Source: Candidatus Woesearchaeota archaeon
GTDB taxonomy: Archaea > Nanobdellota > Nanobdellia > Woesearchaeales > GW2011-AR9
Assembly: GCA_013204355.1 (NCBI GenBank)
Contig: JABMOA010000030.1
Span: 1 to 12,227 of the forward strand
Length of the DNA: 12,227 nucleotides
Direction of reading: 5' to 3'
In this document: positions 6,231-12,227 of the stretch, in pieces
How positions within the stretch are numbered: position 1 is the stretch's first letter
Layout of the letters: each line of letters begins with the position of its first letter
Notes under the pieces: generated by a model
What the model was told of the DNA's origin: nothing
What the model saw: the letters and a program-made list of their open reading frames with translations, nothing else
The model's database searches: none
Translations under genes and position numbers: made by a program

Positions 6231-6314
6231 GCGGGGGTGGCAGAGTGGTCAAATGCGCTGGCTTGAGGGGCCAGTCCCTTAGTGGGTGCGCGTGTTCAAG
6301 TCACGTCCTCCGCA
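6231..6314 (+). tRNA. tRNA-Leu (anticodon GAG)
   Basis: This is a class II tRNA with a full cloverleaf. The acceptor stem is 6231-6237 paired with 6307-6313 (one G-U), with discriminator A at 6314. The D arm begins at 6240 (GCA pairing with TGC 6254-6256). The anticodon stem is CTGGC 6258-6262 with GCCAG 6270-6274, and the loop is TTGAGGG with anticodon GAG at 6265-6267, which reads CUC and CUU. The long variable arm is 6275-6289 (CCC/GGG stem). The T arm is 6290-6306, with loop TTCAAGT 6295-6301. CCA is not encoded and there is no intron. The long variable arm and discriminator A fit leucine. Confidence 0.96.
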
Positions 6315-6317
6315 TAC

Positions 6318-6326
6318 TTTTTTTTT
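6318..6326 (+). terminator. T9 tract terminating tRNA-Leu
   Basis: Nine consecutive T residues start 4 nt after the tRNA 3' end, which is the standard archaeal tRNA terminator arrangement. Confidence 0.65.
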
Positions 6327-6328
6327 AA

Positions 6329-6365
6329 GAGGAAGGTCCGAAACGCTAGTTTCGTTATCTTCCTC
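6329..6365 (+). other. Composite stem-loop downstream of tRNA-Leu
   Basis: There is a 37-nt imperfect inverted repeat. The outer stem is a perfect 7 bp (6329-6335 with 6359-6365), extended by a G-U and a U-A pair (6336-6337 with 6357-6358). After a small internal loop comes a perfect 6-bp inner stem, CGAAAC 6339-6344 with GTTTCG 6349-6354, closed by the tetraloop GCTA. A T6 run follows at 6377-6382. It could be a back-up terminator, a pre-tRNA trailer processing structure or a small structured RNA. The pairing is seen in the sequence; the role is not known. Confidence 0.5.
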
Positions 6366-6421
6366 CACCTACTTTCTTTTTTAACTTTTACATACTTTTC
6401 TAAATCTATCAAATCCAAAAC

Positions 6422-6429
6422 TATATAAA
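6422..6429 (+). promoter_or_regulatory. TATA box for the PAC2-family gene
   Basis: TATATAAA begins 29 nt before the ATG at 6451, consistent with a leaderless transcript. The 136 bp between the tRNA and this gene otherwise hold only the T9 terminator and the composite hairpin. Confidence 0.55.
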
Positions 6430-6450
6430 TGTTTAAATTTTCATAAGGGC

Positions 6451-7263
6451 ATGACATCAAAATGGGTGATTGAACAAGAAGTAGAGAAACTTCCAATTTT
6501 AAACAAACCCGTTTTCATTGAAGGGCTTCCAGGTTTAGGAAATGTCGGTAAAATTGCAGCCGATTTCTTGATTGAAGAACTTAAAGCAAAAAAATTATAT
6601 TCATTTTTCTCATACAAATTTCCACACTCCGTTTTTGTTGGAGAAAACAATCTTGTAGAAATGCCAAAGATTGAATTGTATTACAAAAAATTTGGTCCTA
6701 AAAGTAATAAAAAAGATATTCTTATTCTCACAGGTGATATTCAACCGATTGATGAAGAAAGTTGTTATACATTCTGTGATGTCCTTTTAAAAATTATCAA
6801 ACAATTCAAATGCTCAGAAGTTCTTACAACAGGTGGTATTGGATTACAAGATGTGCCAGACCAACCAAAAGTATATTGTACAAGTAATGATGAAAAGCTC
6901 TACAAACAATTTACAAAAAAAGGTATGGGTGTTGAGAAAGAAATCTTTGGTGTGGTTGGTCCAATTATTGGTGTTTCTGGTGTTCTTTTGGGATTAGGAA
7001 AAAAACGTGATGTTAAAGGAGCCGCATTACTTGCAGAAACCTTTAGTCATCCTATGTACCTTGGGATTAAAGGTGCAAAAGAAATCTTAAAAGTGATTGA
7101 GAAAAAATACAAGTACAACATAAATATTAAAAAAATGTCTCAAGAAATTGTGGAAGTTGAAAAAGAGTTAATGAGCAAAACTCAAGAGTGGGCTTCTGAA
7201 ACAATTCATCATTCACAAGCAGGGGCAAAGATGAAACAAAAAGAAGTTAGTTATATTGGATAG
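6451..7263 (+). CDS. PAC2-family protein (proteasome assembly chaperone-like)
   Basis: This 270-aa cytosolic protein has the archaeal PAC2-family N-terminal hallmark, EGLPGLGNVGKIAADFL (24-40). It is followed by the alternating beta/alpha pattern ILILTGDIQPID (about 90-101), VLTTGGIGLQD (about 124-134), and a hydrophobic GVVGPIIGVSGVLLGLG segment (about 167-183) that is conserved in these proteins. ALLAETFSHPMYLGIKGAKEIL (split over about 192-213) follows. The C-terminal 50 residues are charged and helical (VEVEKELMSKT). Homologues include eukaryotic PAC2/PSMG2, which helps assemble the proteasome alpha ring. The archaeal members (COG2047/COG1938) are usually annotated only by family, so a proteasome role here is inferred. 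It appears monocistronic, with its own TATA box. Confidence 0.88.
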   Translation: MTSKWVIEQEVEKLPILNKPVFIEGLPGLGNVGKIAADFLIEELKAKKLYSFFSYKFPHSVFVGENNLVEMPKIELYYKKFGPKSNKKDILILTGDIQPIDEESCYTFCDVLLKIIKQFKCSEVLTTGGIGLQDVPDQPKVYCTSNDEKLYKQFTKKGMGVEKEIFGVVGPIIGVSGVLLGLGKKRDVKGAALLAETFSHPMYLGIKGAKEILKVIEKKYKYNINIKKMSQEIVEVEKELMSKTQEWASETIHHSQAGAKMKQKEVSYIG

Positions 7264-7336
7264 CCGTTAACTGCACTCATTTTCTTTAAAATATCCTCAT
7301 AAACATCAAATTTCTCCTCGTTAGGTCAACATAAGC

Positions 7337-7344
7337 TTTATAAA
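7337..7344 (+). promoter_or_regulatory. TATA box for the surface-protein operon
   Basis: TTTATAAA begins 29 nt before the ATG at 7366 and probably drives both large secreted-protein genes, since only 18 nt separate them and no convincing promoter is seen in that gap. Confidence 0.55.
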
Positions 7345-7365
7345 CCATCAAACTATTCTAAGACC

Positions 7366-9342
7366 ATGTACAAAAAGAGGTGTATATTAGATGTACTTAG
7401 GTCTATTTCTAAAACTAATTCTAAAAAAGGTCAAGTTACAATTTTTATTATCATCGGGATCTTAATTGTGCTTGCAGTTGCACTTGTAATTGCAGTCCAA
7501 ATGGAAATCTTCAAATTTGGTACTGATGAAATTGCACCACCAGAAGAAGGAAAAGTTTCCGATTTCATTTCCACTTGCATCAAAAATGTGGGGGAGGATG
7601 CAATTCAAAAAATAGGATTACAAGGAGGATATGTTGCCGTTCCTGATTATATTGCGAACGATGCATTTCTTAATCTTAGAACATCCCCATTCCTTGTGAT
7701 CCCCTATTGGGCCGTAGGAAGTTCAACAAACATTCCCACCTTAGAAAATTTGAAATTTAGAATTGATCAGCATCTTGAACAAAATTTGAAATCATGCGTA
7801 TTTAATTCACAGGCGTTCCAAGAAACCTATGATTTAATTGAAAAAAGTGATATTACATCTGATACCGAAATTGCAAACAGTAAAGTTATTTTCAACATTC
7901 AATGGAATGTAGAACTTCGTGAAAAATCTGGTGCCTTAGTAGGAGAAGTTTTACAACACAAAGCAGAATCACCTATCAAACTTAAGAAAACACATTTCCT
8001 TGCAACAAGAATTATAGAAAAAGAATTACAAAATTTAAAATTAGAAGATATCGCACAAGACTTAATTGCATTAGAACATCCAAACGTGCCAGTATCCGGT
8101 GTTGAGATGAGTTGTTCTCAAAAAACATGGGATGTTACAAAAGTTAAAGGATCCTTACAGGGCTTACTGAATCATAATATTCAACAGCTAAAAATTAAAG
8201 GGACTAATTTTGAAGAGTTCCCAGATGAACTTCCTTACTACACTTCACATTACATTTGGGATATCGGAGAAGACATTAATGATGACGAATTGAGTGTTTC
8301 TTTTGATTACGAACCAAATTATCCTTTCACATTTGGTGTAACACCACTCTCTGGATCAAAACTTAAAAGTTCACAATTAGGTGGTTCTGGTATTCTTTCA
8401 TACTTATGCATTCAAAATTGGAAATTTACATATGACTTAGAATTCCCTGTGCGTGTCCGTGTCAGAGATGAAACAACAGGTTTCAATTACAATTTTGCAT
8501 TTACCGTTCATCTTATTAGAAACGAACCAAATCGTGGATTAATTGTAGCGCGTCCAACAAATACTTTTGAAACCGTCACAGATGAAACATTCTGTAAAAC
8601 AAAAGATATTCCAATCACTGTAAAAACATATGAACATATTACCAATGATGAAGGTGTCAATTTCAGAAATGATTTAGGTGACGTTGCATTATCTTACACA
8701 TGTATAAAATACAAATGTGAATTAGGAAACTCCAATTACAACTTTGGAGGTCAAGGATTCTCTGGAGTTACAACAAATTTCCCTTATTGTGTTGGTGGCA
8801 TTTTACGAGGAACACGTGATGGCTATAAAGAAAGTTGGGAAAGAGTTGTAACATCAGCTGGCATGGAAGTAGAATTAAATCTTGTACCTTTATACAAATT
8901 TCCGCATGCAAAAGTCACAATTTTGAAACATGAATTATTAGAAAATAATCAAGTTGGTCCGGGCATACCTTTATCCACTAAAGAATCTGCACTTATTACT
9001 TTAACATATAGAAAAGCAACTGATCCTATTAATCTTCCATCTCATGAAACACAATTTATACGATCATTTGACATTGATCCTAAAATTGTAGGAGAATCTG
9101 AAATTGAACTGTTAGCAAAAGCAGATTTCCCCTATGATGTTGATATAACCTTGATTGATGATCAAACCATCATGGGTGGCTATGAAGGAAAATGGCTTAT
9201 TAAATGGGAAGAATTACAATCAGCACAAGAAATGGTATTCCATGTATTTACAAAAACAACAGATAACGATGAAGAACTTGCAGGATTAATTATTGCAAAA
9301 GAAGCAACGAGTAAATTATTACCCAAACCAGAATTAAGATAA
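7366..9342 (+). CDS. Large membrane-anchored extracellular protein with pilin-like N-terminus
   Basis: This is a 658-aa protein of unknown function. Residues 1-22 are basic and end in Lys20-Lys21-Gly22. A hydrophobic helix follows (QVTIFIIIGILIVLAVALVI, 23-42). This resembles an archaeal class III (type IV prepilin-like) signal, where a FlaK/PibD-type peptidase would cut after Gly22. The Glu normally near position +5 of pilins is absent, so a plain uncleaved anchor is also possible. The remaining 610 residues should face outside. They are beta-rich with scattered cysteines (for example STC, KSC, EMSC, YLC, YTCIKYKC, FPYC), so disulfides are likely. No named domain is recognised. The KGQVTIFIIIG N-terminus is one I associate with surface proteins of DPANN archaea. 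The start is supported by the TATA box at 7337. It probably forms an operon with the next secreted protein. Confidence 0.75.
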   Translation: MYKKRCILDVLRSISKTNSKKGQVTIFIIIGILIVLAVALVIAVQMEIFKFGTDEIAPPEEGKVSDFISTCIKNVGEDAIQKIGLQGGYVAVPDYIANDAFLNLRTSPFLVIPYWAVGSSTNIPTLENLKFRIDQHLEQNLKSCVFNSQAFQETYDLIEKSDITSDTEIANSKVIFNIQWNVELREKSGALVGEVLQHKAESPIKLKKTHFLATRIIEKELQNLKLEDIAQDLIALEHPNVPVSGVEMSCSQKTWDVTKVKGSLQGLLNHNIQQLKIKGTNFEEFPDELPYYTSHYIWDIGEDINDDELSVSFDYEPNYPFTFGVTPLSGSKLKSSQLGGSGILSYLCIQNWKFTYDLEFPVRVRVRDETTGFNYNFAFTVHLIRNEPNRGLIVARPTNTFETVTDETFCKTKDIPITVKTYEHITNDEGVNFRNDLGDVALSYTCIKYKCELGNSNYNFGGQGFSGVTTNFPYCVGGILRGTRDGYKESWERVVTSAGMEVELNLVPLYKFPHAKVTILKHELLENNQVGPGIPLSTKESALITLTYRKATDPINLPSHETQFIRSFDIDPKIVGESEIELLAKADFPYDVDITLIDDQTIMGGYEGKWLIKWEELQSAQEMVFHVFTKTTDNDEELAGLIIAKEATSKLLPKPELR

Positions 9343-9360
9343 ATTCAATAATACTTTAAA

Positions 9361-11883
9361 ATGAATCATAACAAACAAAACATTGCACGGCTCAGTTCAC
9401 TATTTATGATTTTTCTATTCATAACACTTCCACTTGCATCAGCATTAGAAATCTCAAATGTACAAGCAACACAAATTACAGATACGTCTGCTGTGATTTC
9501 CTGGAAAACAGATGAACCTGCAGATACTTTTGTTGGATTTGGAACAACAAAAACAACATTAGAAAAAAAAGGTGACTCATCAAAATTAACCACTCATGAA
9601 ATGCCATTATTTGATTTAAAACCTAAAACAGAATATTTCTTTAATGTAGAATCAGGAACCACAACCGATGATAATGCTGGTAAATTTTACAGTTTTGAAA
9701 CAAAAGCACCTGATACAACGGCTCCTGAAGTTGAACTTGAATTTCCAAAAATGATTGCAGGGAATCAATTAACATTGAAAGGATCAACAGAACTTGGTGC
9801 AACAGCTACAATTTATGTAGATGGGAATCAAGCAGGAATTGCATTAGCAAAAAAATTAGATGAAACAGCTGGAAAAGAATACAAACATCCAGGCATATTT
9901 ACATTTACAGGAATCATATTACAAAATAATAAAGAAAATACAGTAAAAGTTGAAGTCGCTGATCCATCTGGAAATAAAGCTAGTCTTGAAGCCAAAATTT
10001 TTTCAGATACAAATAAACCAGTTATCACAATGGGTAAAGTTCCAAGTTTATCTGGAGATACATCCTATAAAATAGAAGCAACTGTTTCTGAAGAAGTTTC
10101 CTATGAAATTACTGTTAATAATAAGTCTGTTAAGAAAGGTGAAGGGAAAACGATTTCAGAAACCATTTCACTTAAAGAAGGAAAGAATGATGTACATATT
10201 ATCGCCACAGATAAAGCAGGATGGGAAGTTGTGGAAAAATTTTCAATTTCAGCTGACACAAAAGAACCAACTGTCAAATTTAAAATTGCGAAAGGAAATG
10301 AATATTATCAAGGTTCTGCAGAATCTTCAATCTCTGGAACAACGGAAGCTGGCGCAAAAGTATTCCTCTATATTTATAGGCCAACTACTATAGAATTCAA
10401 TCCAGACTTCTCAAAAGCATGGATGGAAACCACAGCAAATGATAAGGGAGAATTTACATTTGAAGAAGTGAACTTTGAATCTCAGCCAATTTCATTAAAA
10501 TCCCTTGCACCAAAACAAGTACCTCAAGGATTACAAAAAGTGACCCTTCAACCAGTTGCACAAGCAGGCGCAATCCAACGACAAACATCACACATTTATG
10601 TTATTGCAGAAGATCAATCTGGAAAAACAGGATATCAACAAGCCACCGTAAGTATCAATTCTTGTTTTTCTGGTGAAAGTGTTTTCCAAGTAAATTCAAT
10701 CACACAATTCCAAGCACCATTACGATTAAATCCACAATTAATGGATGAAGGGCGGGAAGTAGCCACAGCCGTTTTTAATTTTTCATATAGTGGAACAGCA
10801 TCGCCAGTTATTGATCCAACAACAGGGAATGAAATTGAACCTGCATTTAAAATAACGGATGTAAGATTTGAACCTGCATGTACACAAGGCATGTTAAAAG
10901 ATGAAGACACAAAATTAGGATGTAACATACTTCCACGAACAACAATGCCGGTTCCTAATAATGATCGGACAGCTTACATGTTAACCTATAATCTGAAAAG
11001 TTCAGAAACATTAAGTAAAAAAGAAAGCGGGTATTGGGATGAATTTAAAAAACGTCAAATTATGTTTCCTTTAAAGATCACAGTAAGTTATCAAGAACGT
11101 GAATCTGTTACGACAGGCAATGTTCTTGGGTCTACAACAACAGCTCATTATGGAACCAAAAAAACACAAGTCTCATGTCAGCAGTTAGGATATTTCGTAG
11201 ACATTCCAGTTGACAGTTCTGAATACATTCCTGATTGGTTAGCTGATGAAGGAATTGCAACCACAACCTATGTCAGTGAAAAAATTGAAGCAATTCTCCC
11301 AATCCTAGAAAAAACAATTCTTGTCACAGGTGTTGGATGTATTACCTCTTTTATTGGAAGAATTGGATTTAGATTTGCAAGAATTTTTACATCTAAGATG
11401 GAAGTTATTCAATCTAAAGCTGCGGTTTTTGCTGGTACAAAAAAAGAAAATCAAGATGATTGCCCCTTAAATCAAGAAGATTTAATTTTAGAATCTACGA
11501 GAGCTGATTGGGAAAAAATCCAAAGCTCCTTGACGGGACCTTCTGCTTCTAAAGTTGATTTAACTAATCAAGATAACACCTTAGACAAAAGATGTCCAGC
11601 AACTGCAAAGTTATGGAAAGCAGAAGCAGCTTTTGATCAAGCATACAGATGGAGTTGTGATCGTGTATTATGTCGCCCAGCACCTGCAGCATGGACTGCA
11701 AGTGCAGAGAAAAAGGATGTTGATATTGCTGTGTTAAGCCAAGAACAATGTACAGTTACAAGTAGAGGTATTCCTTTAGTGAAAGTAGAAAATTGTCAAA
11801 ATATGATTACAAAATCTGCAACGATTACACTAGGTGCCGAAGCATTAAGACTAAAATCAGAAGGAACATTTACGTGTTATTGA
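9361..11883 (+). CDS. Secreted FN3/Ig-like multidomain protein, interrupted by TGA
   Basis: This is an 840-aa segment of a surface protein. Residues 1-28 form a Sec signal peptide (hydrophobic core SLFMIFLFITLPLASA, cut after ASA). A fibronectin type III-like domain follows at about 29-117 (ISNVQATQITDTSAVISWKT, ending in LKPKTEYFFNVES). Then come bacterial-Ig-like repeats: about 118-213 (PDTTAPEVELEFP to VADPSGN), 214-298 (ISLKEGKNDVHIIATDKAG) and 299-430 (SISGTTEAGAKVFLYI to IYVIAEDQSG). The C-terminal 400 residues are Cys-rich, including AYRWSCDRVLCRPAPAAW, with a hydrophobic stretch at about 644-672. This suggests an adhesin or envelope protein. The stop TGA at 11881 is probably not the natural end: the same frame stays open to the window edge. 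The start lies 18 nt after the upstream stop, with no ribosome binding site. Confidence 0.8.
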   Translation: MNHNKQNIARLSSLFMIFLFITLPLASALEISNVQATQITDTSAVISWKTDEPADTFVGFGTTKTTLEKKGDSSKLTTHEMPLFDLKPKTEYFFNVESGTTTDDNAGKFYSFETKAPDTTAPEVELEFPKMIAGNQLTLKGSTELGATATIYVDGNQAGIALAKKLDETAGKEYKHPGIFTFTGIILQNNKENTVKVEVADPSGNKASLEAKIFSDTNKPVITMGKVPSLSGDTSYKIEATVSEEVSYEITVNNKSVKKGEGKTISETISLKEGKNDVHIIATDKAGWEVVEKFSISADTKEPTVKFKIAKGNEYYQGSAESSISGTTEAGAKVFLYIYRPTTIEFNPDFSKAWMETTANDKGEFTFEEVNFESQPISLKSLAPKQVPQGLQKVTLQPVAQAGAIQRQTSHIYVIAEDQSGKTGYQQATVSINSCFSGESVFQVNSITQFQAPLRLNPQLMDEGREVATAVFNFSYSGTASPVIDPTTGNEIEPAFKITDVRFEPACTQGMLKDEDTKLGCNILPRTTMPVPNNDRTAYMLTYNLKSSETLSKKESGYWDEFKKRQIMFPLKITVSYQERESVTTGNVLGSTTTAHYGTKKTQVSCQQLGYFVDIPVDSSEYIPDWLADEGIATTTYVSEKIEAILPILEKTILVTGVGCITSFIGRIGFRFARIFTSKMEVIQSKAAVFAGTKKENQDDCPLNQEDLILESTRADWEKIQSSLTGPSASKVDLTNQDNTLDKRCPATAKLWKAEAAFDQAYRWSCDRVLCRPAPAAWTASAEKKDVDIAVLSQEQCTVTSRGIPLVKVENCQNMITKSATITLGAEALRLKSEGTFTCY

Positions 11884-12227
11884 AATCCATTAAATAATCA
11901 ATTATATTATATTGATCCTGCAAAGACTCAATCATCAGATGGAAAGACAACGTTATCGTGGTTAAGTCCAGTTGCGGGATTAGAACTGAATTCTGCTTTT
12001 AATTATAATCTTCAAAATAAAAATTTATTAGCATATAAAGCACCAAACTCACAAGAGATAATTATTGGTACTGATCAGAGTTGTGGGAGTATTTGTAAAA
12101 ATTCTAAAGCTCCAGGTTTCAAAGCAGATGGGTGTTATGATGAATTTAAAACTGGTTTAACTGGCAAAATTGAATTGCGGAAAGGAAGTCAACAATTACC
12201 CGATGGTGCGAGATCTGCGGGCTATAC
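11884..12227 (+). pseudogene. Continuation of the secreted-protein frame after the in-frame TGA (partial)
   Basis: The frame of the 9361 gene continues for 114 codons plus two bases to the window end without a stop, beginning NPLNNQLYYIDPAKT. It contains no ATG or GTG; the first alternative start, a TTG, is near the far end. It therefore cannot readily be a separate gene. Composition matches the upstream C-terminal region (Gln/Asn/Ser/Thr-rich, with cysteines in QSCGSIC and DGCYDE). I interpret it as the C-terminal part of the same secreted protein, separated by one nonsense codon. Whether the full product is made, through readthrough or a sequencing error, or lost is undecided. Confidence 0.6.

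Noticed and set aside
7251..7325. Minus-strand stretch of 24 sense codons that reads protein-like (NEEKFDVYEDILKKMSAVNG)
   Set aside because: It is bounded by stops, has no start codon ahead of most of it, and is short enough to arise by chance. A decayed gene remnant cannot be excluded but is not supported.
11881..11883. Selenocysteine at the in-frame TGA
   Set aside because: Selenocysteine use is rare in archaea and there is no selenoprotein-family match or SECIS evidence in the window; mutation, error or readthrough are simpler.
1..12227. CRISPR array, insertion sequence, phage or integrase-related element, including att sites at the tRNA
   Set aside because: No direct-repeat array, transposase or integrase-like frame is present, and no copy of the tRNA 3' end is seen elsewhere in the window.

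Overview
The window looks like archaeal chromosome, AT-rich, most likely from a DPANN-type lineage (Woesearchaeota/Pacearchaeota-like). That placement is an inference. The archaeal evidence is: GatD, the archaea-specific Glu-tRNA(Gln) amidotransferase subunit; a PAC2-family proteasome-assembly-chaperone-like protein; TATA boxes placed 29-30 nt before start codons with almost no leader; a tRNA-Leu without encoded CCA followed by an oligo-T tract; and large secreted proteins, one with a 'KKGQVTIFIIIG' pilin-like N-terminus. It reads as ordinary chromosome: there is no insertion sequence, phage gene, integrase or CRISPR array.

Layout. 1-1178: the end of a very small Cys-rich protein (CCGNGCMNCPY) overlaps by 4 nt a tandem-HIT-domain protein whose two HIT motifs both lack the nucleophilic central histidine. 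1221-2234: a DHH-superfamily phosphoesterase, convergent with and overlapping by 19 nt a COG2187-like aminoglycoside-phosphotransferase-fold kinase on the minus strand (2216-3229). 3230-3281: a 52-bp divergent intergenic region with one near-symmetric TATA element that fits both flanking genes. 3282-5339: a compact, overlapping plus-strand operon of gatD, a 10-cysteine lipoprotein and a VIT1/CCC1-type membrane transporter, ending in T tracts. 5411-6194: an orphan 78-aa protein and, 1 nt later, an alkyladenine (3-methyladenine) DNA glycosylase with the full AAG/MPG active site. 6231-6314: tRNA-Leu(GAG), followed by T9 and a strong composite hairpin. 6451-7263: the PAC2-family protein. 7366-12227: two large cell-surface proteins. 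The first is a 658-aa membrane-anchored protein with a pilin-like N-terminus. The second is a signal-peptide protein with FN3/Ig-like domains and a Cys-rich C-terminal half.

The most notable observation is at the right end. The second surface protein stops at a TGA (11881-11883), but the same frame stays open for the remaining 344 nt, has no ATG or GTG of its own, and reads as a continuation of the same secreted Cys-containing protein. This is a point nonsense mutation, a sequencing error or a recoded/readthrough stop.

Functionally the window mixes housekeeping (tRNA-dependent Gln formation, tRNA, base-excision repair, proteasome-assembly-like chaperone, nucleotide/phosphoester enzymes) with metal transport and envelope proteins. 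No defence or mobile system can be supported. Except for the divergent promoter and the overlapping clusters, most genes appear to be transcribed from their own leaderless promoters.
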